39,237 nt of DNA from Actinomycetes bacterium (GCA_023387755.1 JAEWHO010000082.1:1-39237), one strand, 5' to 3'; counted from the first letter of the stretch, positions 24,843 through 33,467 are shown. Notes: generated by a model from the sequence alone, not told the origin. A program made the numbers and translations.

Positions 24843-25885
24843 TACAAGCCTTCCGGTACGTCCGCTTCGGCTTCATTAGTGCCGGCGGAGACGATACCGA
24901 GAGCAGTGAGGATCTTTTGCTCGATCTCGTCGGCCAACTCCGGATTGTCCTTCAAGAAGCGGCGCACATTTTCCTTGCCCTGGCCCAGTTGGTCGCCGTC
25001 ATAGGTGAACCAGGAACCGGATTTGCGGATGATTCCGTTGTCTACACCGAGGTCGATCAGACTGCCCTCGCGCGAAATGCCCTGGCCGTAGAGGATATCG
25101 AACTCTGCCTGTTTGAACGGCGGTGCCATCTTATTCTTAACGATCTTCACGCGAGTGCGGTTACCAACCGGCTCACTGCCTTCTTTCAAGGTTTCGATAC
25201 GGCGCACATCCATCCGCACCGAGGCGTAGAACTTGAGTGCCTTACCGCCGGTCGTGGTCTCCGGGGAGCCGAAAAATACCCCGATCTTTTCACGCAGCTG
25301 GTTAATAAAGATGGCGGTGGTACCGGAAGCTGAGAGAGCGCCGGTAATCTTTCGCAGCGCCTGGCTCATAAGACGGGCCTGTAGGCCGACATGGCTGTCC
25401 CCCATCTCGCCTTCGATTTCTGCCTTGGGGACCAGCGCCGCCACGGAGTCGATGACGATAATGTCCAGCGCTCCCGAGCGGATCAGCATATCAGCAATTT
25501 CTAGCGCCTGTTCGCCAGTATCGGGCTGAGACACAAGCAAGTCGTCGGTGTTTACACCGAGTTTCTTGGCGTACTCGGGATCGAGCGCATGTTCGGCGTC
25601 AATAAATGCGGCCACGCCGCCCGCTTTCTGCGCGCTGGCAACCGCGTGCAGTGCCACCGTCGTCTTACCGGAGGATTCCGGGCCATAAATCTCGACGACG
25701 CGACCGCGCGGAAGTCCGCCTACCCCCAAGGCAACATCCAAGGCCACGGAGCCGGTGGGGATAACTGAAATAGGTGGGCGAGAATCATCGCCCAAACGCA
25801 TAACAGAGCCCTTGCCGAAATTCTTATCGATCTGCGCTAAGGCAGCTTCGAGGGCCTTACTACGGTCTGCTTTTGCACCAGCCAT
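24842..25885 (-). CDS. recA: Recombinase RecA
   Basis: The 347-residue protein is intact, with no intein. Walker A GPESSGKTT lies at 68-76, Walker B is IIVIDSVAAL, the L1 loop is EGEMGDSHVG and the L2 region is FINQLREKIGVFFGSPETTTGG. It catalyses strand exchange and activates LexA self-cleavage. ATG 25885 has GGAAGGA upstream. The leader carries a LexA box and a PafBC-type promoter. It is followed by recX in the same operon. Confidence 0.98.
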   Translation of the reverse strand: MAGAKADRSKALEAALAQIDKNFGKGSVMRLGDDSRPPISVIPTGSVALDVALGVGGLPRGRVVEIYGPESSGKTTVALHAVASAQKAGGVAAFIDAEHALDPEYAKKLGVNTDDLLVSQPDTGEQALEIADMLIRSGALDIIVIDSVAALVPKAEIEGEMGDSHVGLQARLMSQALRKITGALSASGTTAIFINQLREKIGVFFGSPETTTGGKALKFYASVRMDVRRIETLKEGSEPVGNRTRVKIVKNKMAPPFKQAEFDILYGQGISREGSLIDLGVDNGIIRKSGSWFTYDGDQLGQGKENVRRFLKDNPELADEIEQKILTALGIVSAGTNEAEADVPEGL

Positions 25886-25973
25886 GGGTGTCCTTCCGTG
25901 AGGGCGGCTCTCCGCCGTTGAATATGTTCTGGTCTACGATGGGCTCCCCTCGCCGAGCAGCACCATAGAAGTA

Positions 25974-25996
25974 AAGGTACGTCCGACCACCGACAT
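25974..25996 (-). promoter_or_regulatory. RecA-NDp/PafBC-type promoter of recA
   Basis: On the minus strand TGTCGGTG-N8-TACCTT matches the mycobacterial LexA-independent consensus TTGTCRGTG-N8-TANNNT except for the first T (here A). It is the recA-proximal promoter, about 90 bp from the start codon. Confidence 0.7.
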
Positions 25997-26054
25997 TCCC
26001 TGCCGCTATCCACACACGCTAGCTGTTTCCACAGCGGCAGAACTTCCAGCAGTC

Positions 26055-26078
26055 AGCATATTCCGAACACCTGTTCGG
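26055..26078 (-). promoter_or_regulatory. LexA box and -10 of the distal recA promoter
   Basis: CCGAACACCTGTTCGG (26063-26078) has perfectly complementary outer hexamers and differs from the SOS consensus only in the outermost bases. TATGCT (26055-26060, minus strand) directly follows as a -10 element. LexA bound here would block this promoter. The surrounding 25886-26226 region (341 bp) holds no gene I can support. Confidence 0.8.
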
Positions 26079-26166
26079 TTCCACTGCTAACGCGGCGTGT
26101 CGGGACCAGGACGTTTTATCTGGGAGGGCAGCGTGTCGGGGAAGTTCGGATTAAAACCTGGCACGT

Positions 26167-26186
26167 TGCCAGCTTCACCGCTGGCA
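26167..26186 (-). terminator. Hairpin after the DUF3046 gene
   Basis: TGCCAGC-TTCACC-GCTGGCA forms a 7-bp stem 40 bp past the DUF3046 stop and ahead of the recA promoters. A TTTT tract follows only at a distance of about 12 bases, so it is a weak terminator at best. Confidence 0.35.
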
Positions 26187-26226
26187 GTGATAGCAGGAGT
26201 ACTTCGGATCCGGGAGTCGGGCGGCG

Positions 26227-26442
26227 CTAATCGTGATAGCGGTGGTACCACTGGACGTACTCATCGGCGTCCATTTCGGTACAAAACGCTGCCCATGCTA
26301 CCCGTGCTGATACTCCCTCGGCGAGAGCCTCTGCAAGGGTTTTGCCGCCGAGTTCACGCAGGGCGAGATCCTGGGCTAAAGAGGGTCCATTGACGTCGCC
26401 GAAACAAGCGATAAGGGCGGTATATAACTCGGAGTGGTACAT
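26227..26442 (-). CDS. DUF3046 domain protein
   Basis: This 71-residue protein fits the small DUF3046 family found just upstream of recA in Actinomycetota. It shows the conserved run of small helical segments with LALRELGGKTLAEALAEG and a Trp in the WAAFC segment. It is soluble and has no known function. The start at ATG 26442 gives a length typical for the family. It lies 67 bp after the ClgR-like gene on the same strand and may be the last gene of that operon. Confidence 0.8.
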   Translation of the reverse strand: MYHSELYTALIACFGDVNGPSLAQDLALRELGGKTLAEALAEGVSARVAWAAFCTEMDADEYVQWYHRYHD

Positions 26443-26509
26443 ATCGCGGGGTGGCGCACAAGTCCTGGCCCAAGCAGGGCACGGACACAGCCGCTCGCCT
26501 CGGGTGTCG

Positions 26510-26905
26510 CTAGGCCGAGGCGGTAACCTCTGACATCAAATTCGCGGGAACGGTGTCGGGCACGACCACGCGAGCAGCCTGTTCCTCGGTGTACACCCGC
26601 AGTGCTACGTTTTTGAGGAAGACAGACAGCGGAATGCTCAATGCCTGACAGATAGAGCTCAGCAGTTCGCTGGACGCTTCTTTCTGCCCCCGCTCGATCT
26701 CCGACAGGTAGCCTAGAGATACCTGCGCTGCGGAGGATACTTCACGCAGGGTACGTCCCTGATCCTGCCGGATCTCACGCAGAACCCCGCCCATGATCTC
26801 GCGCAGCACGATTTCGCGCGGCGCAGGCGCGGTGACGGGGCGACGGCCGGGACGCGGATGGGTGCTTACTCGCGCAGCACCGGGGCGCTTACTGTTCTTC
26901 ATCAT
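26510..26905 (-). CDS. clgR: ClgR-like XRE-family transcriptional activator
   Basis: About 131 residues: a basic Pro/Arg tail (1-30), then a helix-turn-helix domain (about 40-95) with GRTLREVSSAAQVSLGYL and ERGQKEASSELL. The latter is the signature of ClgR, the activator of clp protease genes in Actinomycetota, and the gene sits next to cinA, pgsA and ftsK as in mycobacteria. ATG 26905 lies two bases after the cinA stop and is preferred; an adjacent ATG at 26902 and one at 26920 are possible. It ends in TASA, resembling the small nonpolar C-termini through which Clp proteases degrade ClgR. Confidence 0.8.
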   Translation of the reverse strand: MMKNSKRPGAARVSTHPRPGRRPVTAPAPREIVLREIMGGVLREIRQDQGRTLREVSSAAQVSLGYLSEIERGQKEASSELLSSICQALSIPLSVFLKNVALRVYTEEQAARVVVPDTVPANLMSEVTASA

Positions 26906-26907
26906 CA

Positions 26908-27408
26908 CTATGCATAACACATTGGCGGGCGAATTTGTTCCCCGAGCGTAGAAACGAGATCAAAACCCGCTTGGGCAGCTCCCTCACGCACCGCCTGGCG
27001 ATCGCCACTTAGCGCCAATTCTCGCACCAGAAGATGCGGCCCCAAGCAAGCCGCAACGTACACCGTTCCAGCTGCTTTCCCGTCGGCAGGGCCAGGACCA
27101 GCCACTCCGGTGGTCGCAATAGCCGCGTCGGCATGTAGCACCCGGGCAACTCCGCGCGCCATCTGGGCGGCGACTTGGGCGTGTACAGGCCCATAGCGGC
27201 GCAATAACTCGCGGTCTACCCCGAGCAGCTCAGCCTTCACGTCGCTGGCATAGCAGACGATACCGCCTCGGAGATTCGCGGATACCCCGGGTATTTCTGC
27301 CAGCGTGGAACAGATGAGGCCGGCGGTAAGGCTTTCTGCGCAGGCAAGTGTGCGGGAGCCGAGTGCTTGGATGGCAGCCTGCGCGTGTTCGCGGAGCTGC
27401 TCAGCCAT
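26908..27408 (-). CDS. cinA: Stand-alone CinA C-terminal domain protein (NMN amidohydrolase type)
   Basis: From ATG 27408 the protein is 166 residues and consists only of the CinA C-terminal domain: SRTLACAESLTAGLI, RGGIVCYASDVKAELLGV, ATTGVAGPGPADGKAAGTVYVA. This domain deamidates nicotinamide mononucleotide (PncC). The N-terminal MoCF-like domain is absent, as usual in Actinomycetota. The frame is open to 27591, but ATG 27408 overlaps the pgsA stop by 8 bp and gives the normal length. No functional link to competence is implied. Confidence 0.9.
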   Translation of the reverse strand: MAEQLREHAQAAIQALGSRTLACAESLTAGLICSTLAEIPGVSANLRGGIVCYASDVKAELLGVDRELLRRYGPVHAQVAAQMARGVARVLHADAAIATTGVAGPGPADGKAAGTVYVAACLGPHLLVRELALSGDRQAVREGAAQAGFDLVSTLGEQIRPPMCYA

Positions 27409-27970
27409 GGCGTTGCAACCGCCATGCATTCCAGCAGTATTCGAGCCCGGAGACCACCGTGACGATGACGGCGGCATACATGATGATGTGCCCAGCCAGA
27501 ATCCAGCCACCTGGTTGAGCCACCAGCCCCTGCCAGGGGATGAGCAGCAGGAAGATAAAAAGCATCTGCAGCGTCGTCTTGATCTTGCCACCCCGGGAGG
27601 CGGCTATGACCGCTTTACGGATCATGAAGAACCGCAAGAATGTAATCCCCAGTTCTCGGACAATAATGACGACGGTGACCCACCAGGGCACCAGATCGGC
27701 ATGAGAGAGCAGGATTAGCGCCGCGATGACTAGGGCCTTGTCGGCAATGGGGTCAGCGATCTTGCCGAAATCAGTGACGAGTCCGCGTGAGCGGGCCAGA
27801 TATCCGTCGAGCTGGTCGGTCCACCCAGCGATGAAGAAAATCGCCGTCGCCCATACTTGGTAACTGGTCGTCCCGGCTAGGTAGAACCACACGAATAGTG
27901 GCACCAGGATAATGCGGATCACGGTAAGAATGTTGGCAATATTGACTACCGGCACATGGGGGCGCGTCAC
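27401..27970 (-). CDS. pgsA: CDP-diacylglycerol--glycerol-3-phosphate 3-phosphatidyltransferase
   Basis: The 189-residue membrane enzyme has about five transmembrane helices and the full CDP-alcohol phosphotransferase motif D52-x2-D55-G56-x2-A59-R60-x8-G69-x3-D73-x3-D77. It makes phosphatidylglycerol phosphate, precursor of phosphatidylglycerol and cardiolipin. In Actinomycetota this position (between ftsK and clgR) is classically pgsA3-like, so another CDP-alcohol substrate cannot be excluded. The GTG start at 27970 overlaps the ftsK stop by GTGA. Confidence 0.9.
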   Translation of the reverse strand: MTRPHVPVVNIANILTVIRIILVPLFVWFYLAGTTSYQVWATAIFFIAGWTDQLDGYLARSRGLVTDFGKIADPIADKALVIAALILLSHADLVPWWVTVVIIVRELGITFLRFFMIRKAVIAASRGGKIKTTLQMLFIFLLLIPWQGLVAQPGGWILAGHIIMYAAVIVTVVSGLEYCWNAWRLQRHG

Positions 27971-30660
27971 CAGCTGTTACCTCCCTGTGGCTCCTGCTGC
28001 GCGGGCAATTGCACGGTACGTCCCTCACTATCATCCGGTTCATCCCACCAGCTAGCTGGATCGTCCGCCATTACTTGCTGATCCACCGCCGGAGAGTTGT
28101 GGGGCTTTGCCAAATCATCGATTGCAGGACCATTAGCACCATAATCCGTGCCCGCAGTTGACGTACCATCGGGCCCCGGCACATGCGCTGCGGGTACGGC
28201 TTCCGCCGATCCCCAGTCCTCTGCCTCATCCTCGGTGCTCGCTGCAGGATCGATATCCATGCCCGACTCTGGCTCACACGGAACTTCTTCCCCACGCAGC
28301 ATTGCCAATACTGCCGGCAATTCCTCCGCTGTCACCAGCACTTCACGGGCCTTCGAACCTTCGGAGGGGCCTACAATATCGCGGGATTCGAGTAGGTCCA
28401 TTAACCGACCCGCTTTAGCAAAGCCCACCCGCAGCTTGCGCTGCAGCATCGAGGTGGAACCGAAGTTTGAGGTAACGATCAGCTCAGCGGCCTGTAACAG
28501 CAAATCGAGGTCGTCGCCAATATCCTCCTGAATATTCTTCTTGGTACTTGCTTCGATCACATCCGGTCGGTAAACCGGCTGCATCTGCGCTTTGACGTGG
28601 TCCACTACGCGGCGGATTTCCGATTCGGTGACCCACGCGCCCTGGACTCGCATCGGCTTGGCTTTGCCAGAAGGATGGAAGAGAGCGTCACCTTGCCCGA
28701 TGAGCTTCTCCGCCCCGGGGGAATCTAAAATCACCCGCGAGTCAGCTAGGGAGGAGGTTGCGAAGGCCAGTCGCGAGGGCACATTGGCTTTGATCAGACC
28801 AGTAACGACGTCTACAGAGGGCCGTTGGGTTGCCAGCACCAAGTGGATACCGGCGGCGCGGGCGAGCTGGGTGATGCGTTGGATGGAGGCCTCTACGTCC
28901 CGAGCCGCCACCATCATCAGATCAGCGAGCTCATCCACGATCACCAGCAGGTATGGGTACGGTGCGAGTTTGCGCTCCGAACCAGGTAGCGGGGTCACCT
29001 TTCCGGCGCGCACAGCCTCATTGAACTCGTCAATATGTTTGAATCCGAATTGGGCGAGGTCGTCATAGCGCATATCCATCTCCCGCACCACCCATTCCAG
29101 GGCTTCAGCAGCCTTCTTGGGGTTGGTGATAATCGGGGTTATGAGATGCGGAATCCCCTGGTAGATCGTCAGTTCCACCCGCTTCGGATCAACGAGGACC
29201 ATGCGGACTTCTTCCGGGGTGGCACGCATCATCACCGAGGTGATCATGGAGTTCACGAAGGAAGACTTACCGGAACCGGTGGCACCGGCCACCAGCAGGT
29301 GCGGCATCTTGGCCAAATTGGCCACCACATAACCGCCCTCAACGTCCTTACCGACCCCTACCACCAGCGGGTGGGTATGACGCCGGGCCTGGGCGGAACG
29401 CAGCACATCGCCGAGTGCAACAGTCTCACGGTCATCGTTGGGGATTTCAATACCGATCGCGGATTTACCGGGAATCGGAGACAGGATTCGCACATCCGCG
29501 CTGGCCACCGCATAGGCGATGTCCTTCGCCATGCGCGTGACCCGATCGACCTTTGTGCCGGTGCCCAGCTCCACCTCATACTGCGTAACCGTGGGCCCGC
29601 GAGAGAATCCCGTCACCGTCGCGTCGACGGAGAATTCCTCGAATACCCGCGTCAATCTCTCCACAACCCGATCGTTGACAGCTGAGCGAGTCTTATGCGG
29701 CGCGCCTTTAATGAGGAGGTCATCGGTGGGTAGCTGGTAGAGAATATCGGATCCTAATTCGAGTTGTTCCACCCGGCCGGGTAGGGGTTGCGGATCCGGG
29801 GGCACGGCCACCTGAGTCGTTGCCTGCTCGTCGGCGTGCTGGGGTTTGGCCTTGGCTTTGCCAGTGCGCGCAGGCGCTGTAGTTTCCGGCTCGACGGCGT
29901 CTGCCTCCTGGTCAAAAACGGGCTTGGCGGGTACTTTACGCGTGCGGGCCGGTTTGCCTGTCTCAACGGCTTGGCGGAAAGCTTCATCGCCGTCATATGC
30001 GTTCTGCTGGGTGGTTTGATCGTCCTGCGGCTCAGCCTCGCGCTTCTTCTTTCGACGTGAGGCCCGCTCGGCAAGCGCAGCGGTGGCATCGGCGGAGGAG
30101 AACTCCTCTTCCCGCTCGGCTTTCTTCTCCTGTGCCCGCTGCGCGAGCCTACGGAAGAATTCGGGGATGGCGGCTAGCGGCGTGGCAGTTAGACTCATGA
30201 GCGCCAATATGGCCAGCAAAATAAGCAGGGGAAAAGCTGCCCAGGAGGTGAACAGAATCGCCAAGGGCTCACCAAAAACCCAGCCCATAACTCCGCCGGA
30301 TGCCTCAATCCCAGCAAAATTGCTCGTCAGCTGGGCGCGACCACGACCAATATGGATCATCCCGGCGATCGCGCCTATAAGGATTGTGCTCGCCATTGCG
30401 ATACGACCGTTAGAGGCCACCCAGTCCGGGTGCAGTATCAACCGAATGGCCAGGAAGATAAACAGTACTGGCAGAAAGATGGACATAACCCCCACCAGGC
30501 CTGCACTGGCATGGTGGATCACCCCTCCGGCAGCCCCCGATAGTCCGAACCATTCGCGAGTCCCGACGATGATAGCCAGCACTATCAACCCGAGTGCCCA
30601 TCCATCCCTACGACGGTGTTCGGGTTCCTTTGTCTCGGAGGTCTTTTTTTGTGTCGCCAT
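27967..30660 (-). CDS. ftsK: DNA translocase FtsK
   Basis: The 897-residue protein has four N-terminal transmembrane helices (about 21-40, 51-74, 86-103, 129-158) and a charged Ala/Lys/Glu linker (about 175-300). The RecA-like motor carries Walker A GATGSGKSS (459-467) and Walker B VDELAD (575-580), and a winged-helix gamma domain (about 718-785) reads KOPS sites. It pumps chromosomes at the septum and activates XerCD. An acidic, low-complexity tail of about 105 residues follows the gamma domain. Start ATG 30660; pgsA follows with a GTGA overlap. Confidence 0.95.
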   Translation of the reverse strand: MATQKKTSETKEPEHRRRDGWALGLIVLAIIVGTREWFGLSGAAGGVIHHASAGLVGVMSIFLPVLFIFLAIRLILHPDWVASNGRIAMASTILIGAIAGMIHIGRGRAQLTSNFAGIEASGGVMGWVFGEPLAILFTSWAAFPLLILLAILALMSLTATPLAAIPEFFRRLAQRAQEKKAEREEEFSSADATAALAERASRRKKKREAEPQDDQTTQQNAYDGDEAFRQAVETGKPARTRKVPAKPVFDQEADAVEPETTAPARTGKAKAKPQHADEQATTQVAVPPDPQPLPGRVEQLELGSDILYQLPTDDLLIKGAPHKTRSAVNDRVVERLTRVFEEFSVDATVTGFSRGPTVTQYEVELGTGTKVDRVTRMAKDIAYAVASADVRILSPIPGKSAIGIEIPNDDRETVALGDVLRSAQARRHTHPLVVGVGKDVEGGYVVANLAKMPHLLVAGATGSGKSSFVNSMITSVMMRATPEEVRMVLVDPKRVELTIYQGIPHLITPIITNPKKAAEALEWVVREMDMRYDDLAQFGFKHIDEFNEAVRAGKVTPLPGSERKLAPYPYLLVIVDELADLMMVAARDVEASIQRITQLARAAGIHLVLATQRPSVDVVTGLIKANVPSRLAFATSSLADSRVILDSPGAEKLIGQGDALFHPSGKAKPMRVQGAWVTESEIRRVVDHVKAQMQPVYRPDVIEASTKKNIQEDIGDDLDLLLQAAELIVTSNFGSTSMLQRKLRVGFAKAGRLMDLLESRDIVGPSEGSKAREVLVTAEELPAVLAMLRGEEVPCEPESGMDIDPAASTEDEAEDWGSAEAVPAAHVPGPDGTSTAGTDYGANGPAIDDLAKPHNSPAVDQQVMADDPASWWDEPDDSEGRTVQLPAQQEPQGGNSW

Positions 30661-30713
30661 ATCAGTCTCACCCTACCCTGGCATCCGGTGCAGCCCGGGG
30701 AGCCCGTGCCGAT

Positions 30714-31643
30714 TTAGCTGTGCTCGGCCATAAAATCGTCAATGTCACGCGCGCGCGGGCAGGTGGCGGGCCCGAGCCGTGTGCACGCCATGGCAGCGGC
30801 CGCATTGGCGCGTTTGACGGCGTCGAATAAGCCCATCCCCCCCATGAGGGCGGCTGCAACCACGCCGGTATGAGCATCACCGGAACCTGTCGTATCCACC
30901 AGATCAATCGGATAGGCCGGCACCCGGCGCGGCACTTCGGTGGCGCGAGCCTGCACCCAGCAGCCTTCCGATCCGGCCCGCACCAAAGCGTGGCAGTGTT
31001 CAGAGACGAGAGCGCGAATAGTGGCAAAACGCTCCGACACGCCAGTGATATCTTGGAGCAGCCCTGCCTCCCGCCGATTCATGGAAATGAGGTTACAGCG
31101 GGCCAACACGGGATCGAGTAGGCTGCGCGGTACCTCGTTCACAATGGGCCCGGTATCCACCACCAGGGTCACATCGGCGGGTAGATTGGCCGCGAATTGG
31201 GCAACGACCGGGCCGCTCGAAGGATAGGCAAGGTCGTAGCCGGAGACGTATACCCAGTCCCCAGCTTCAACCTTCAGGCTGGAAAACTCATCATGGCTGG
31301 GTTCGGCCTCCACCCCGAGAGTGGTGATGAAGGTGCGTTCACCGTCAGGCTCGCGCAGGGTCAAACACAGGCCGGTATCTCCCACCAGGGTCTCCCCCAC
31401 GTGGGCAATCCCTTCACTTTCGAGCTCATAGCGAACCTGGGCGGAATTCGCACCGGTGCCGAGTGGGGAGGCAAGCAGGGTAGGCACTCCTTGACGGGCC
31501 ACCGCAGAAACCACGTTGAATCCGCCGCCCACAACTGCCCCGGCGCTATGCGCGATCACATCCCCACCCCGGGTGGGAAAGTGCGGTAAATTCATGGGTA
31601 GGTCGAGCACACACGACCCGGTGGATATGAACCGCCCGCTCAT
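30714..31643 (-). CDS. PfkB-family carbohydrate kinase
   Basis: The 309-residue protein has the ribokinase-fold pattern: GAVVGGGFNVVSAVARQG near residue 36 and the C-terminal anion hole and base VDTTGSGDAHTG (Asp256). The usual DTTGAGDAF reads DTTGSGDAH here. It phosphorylates a sugar or nucleoside, but the substrate cannot be decided. The ATG overlaps the RNase J stop by ATGA, so it is translated with rnj, which is an unusual partner. It ends 53 bp before ftsK. Confidence 0.86.
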   Translation of the reverse strand: MSGRFISTGSCVLDLPMNLPHFPTRGGDVIAHSAGAVVGGGFNVVSAVARQGVPTLLASPLGTGANSAQVRYELESEGIAHVGETLVGDTGLCLTLREPDGERTFITTLGVEAEPSHDEFSSLKVEAGDWVYVSGYDLAYPSSGPVVAQFAANLPADVTLVVDTGPIVNEVPRSLLDPVLARCNLISMNRREAGLLQDITGVSERFATIRALVSEHCHALVRAGSEGCWVQARATEVPRRVPAYPIDLVDTTGSGDAHTGVVAAALMGGMGLFDAVKRANAAAAMACTRLGPATCPRARDIDDFMAEHS

Positions 31644-33325
31644 GCGTGCACCACCACTGGCATAATCATCGGCCGGCGCCGCAGCCGCCGGGAGGCGAAC
31701 CTACCAATGACGCGGCGCATCGCCTGTTGGAGTGGGTAGGGTTCGGTTACTCCCTGTCCGAGAAGCTCATCTAAGGCTGCCCGCACATCGGGTTCGATCG
31801 ACTCAAAGACATCATCACCTTCAGCCATGCCGCGCGCTTCAATATGGGGGCCGGCCACGATCTCACGGATATCCGGATCAACGGTCGCGAAGATAGACAC
31901 CACCCCTTCTTGGGCCAAAATCAAGCGATCACGCAGTTCACTTTCAGTGATTTCTCCTATGGAAGAACCATCCACGAATACCAGTCCGCACTCTACTGCA
32001 CCGACCAGGGTGGCTTTCCCATCAACAAGATCAACGACGCCACCGTCCTCGGCCAAAATAATCCGCGCGGGGTCCACGCCGGTCTGTTCGGCCAGCGCGC
32101 CGTTGGCGACCAGGTGGCGGATCTCCCCGTGAACGGGCATAACATTGCGGGGTTGGACGATGTTGTAGCAGTAGAGCAGTTCCCCAGCGGATGCGTGCCC
32201 GGAGACGTGTACGCGGGCGATCCCCTGATGAACTACTTTCGCCCCGCGTCGCATGAGGCCGTTGATAACGCGGAAGACCGAGTTTTCGTTCCCTGGAATG
32301 AGGGAGGAGGCGAAGATGACGGTATCGCTCGGGCCGACCGAGATTTTGTGGCTGTTGTCCGCCATCCGCGCCAGGGCGGCCATGGGTTCACCTTGGGATC
32401 CGGTGGCAATAATGACGGTTTGATCCGGCGGGAGTTGCTGGATCGTTGACAGGTCGACGACGACGCCGTCGGGAATCGTCAAAAACCCGCGCTCGGCGGC
32501 GATACCCATATTGCGGACCATGGACCGGCCCACGAAGCAGACTTTACGCTCGTGGGCGACAGCCGCGTTAAGAATCTGCTGGATGCGATGAACGTGGGAG
32601 GCGAAGGAGGCGACGACGATACGCCCCTGCGCGCCGGCAAACACGGAGTCGATTACCGGCCCGATTTCGCGTTCGTGAACGGTGAAACCGGGAACTTCCG
32701 CATTGGTGGAGTCCACCATGAACAGATCTACGCCCTCCTCACCCAACCGGCCGAAAGCGCGCAGGTCGGTGATCCGTCCATCCAGGGGCAGTTGATCCAT
32801 TTTGAAGTCGCCGGTGTGCAGGACGGTCCCGGCAGCGGTTCGAATCATGACCGCGAGCGCATCGGGGATGGAGTGGTTGACGGCGATAAATTCACATTCG
32901 TAGGGTCCAAGCTGCTCTACTTGGCCTTCCCGGACCCGCAGGGTGTGCGGGGTGATCTTATATTCGGTCAGCTTGGCCTCTACAAAGGCCAGGGTGAGGT
33001 CGGAGCCGATGAGAGGAATATCGGGTCGTAGCCGCAGGAGGAAGGGGACCGCCCCAATATGGTCCTCATGCCCGTGGGTGAGCACTACCGCGACGATATC
33101 GTCGAGCCGGTCTTCTATTGCAGTGAAGTCAGGGAGGATGAGGTCGACGCCGGGTTGATCGTCTTCTGGGAAGAGCACGCCGCAGTCAACGATGAGCAGG
33201 CGGCCGTTAATCTCGAAGACGGTCATATTGCGCCCGACTTCCCCCAGCCCGCCCAGCGGGATAATCCGCAGGGTGTCGTTAGCCAGGGGTGGGGGTGTCG
33301 GCAGGTCAGAAAATGCGGCAGTCAC
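31640..33325 (-). CDS. rnj: Ribonuclease J
   Basis: The 561-residue protein has the metallo-beta-lactamase core with THGHEDH (His84, His86, Asp88, His89), the HTGDFKMDQLP motif, a beta-CASP domain with SHVHRIQQI and SGHAS, and a C-terminal domain. It is a 5'-exonuclease and endonuclease in RNA maturation and decay. The start GTG at 33325 lacks a good Shine-Dalgarno site but has TAAAAT six bases upstream, so the transcript may be leaderless. In many actinobacteria dapA precedes rnj; here gdpD diverges instead. Confidence 0.95.
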   Translation of the reverse strand: MTAAFSDLPTPPPLANDTLRIIPLGGLGEVGRNMTVFEINGRLLIVDCGVLFPEDDQPGVDLILPDFTAIEDRLDDIVAVVLTHGHEDHIGAVPFLLRLRPDIPLIGSDLTLAFVEAKLTEYKITPHTLRVREGQVEQLGPYECEFIAVNHSIPDALAVMIRTAAGTVLHTGDFKMDQLPLDGRITDLRAFGRLGEEGVDLFMVDSTNAEVPGFTVHEREIGPVIDSVFAGAQGRIVVASFASHVHRIQQILNAAVAHERKVCFVGRSMVRNMGIAAERGFLTIPDGVVVDLSTIQQLPPDQTVIIATGSQGEPMAALARMADNSHKISVGPSDTVIFASSLIPGNENSVFRVINGLMRRGAKVVHQGIARVHVSGHASAGELLYCYNIVQPRNVMPVHGEIRHLVANGALAEQTGVDPARIILAEDGGVVDLVDGKATLVGAVECGLVFVDGSSIGEITESELRDRLILAQEGVVSIFATVDPDIREIVAGPHIEARGMAEGDDVFESIEPDVRAALDELLGQGVTEPYPLQQAMRRVIGRFASRRLRRRPMIMPVVVHA

Positions 33326-33331
33326 GGCCTC

Positions 33332-33337
33332 ATTTTA
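33332..33337 (-). promoter_or_regulatory. Candidate -10 box for leaderless rnj transcript
   Basis: On the minus strand TAAAAT is followed by GAGGCC and then the GTG start. A weak -35, ATGTCA, lies 18 bases farther up. The RNA would begin at the start codon. Confidence 0.5.
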
Positions 33338-33467
33338 CGTACTTTGGGCAAACTATGACATTTCGACCCGGGGGTGTTCCCCACCGGCGAAGTTTTTCGC
33401 TGGGACAATACCCGGCCATGCGCGTGTCCGCGTTCGGATGAGGCAGCCCTCCTGTCACCATCGAAGT

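Noticed and set aside
24842..25885. An intein in recA
   Set aside because: RecA is 347 residues with uninterrupted Walker and loop motifs.
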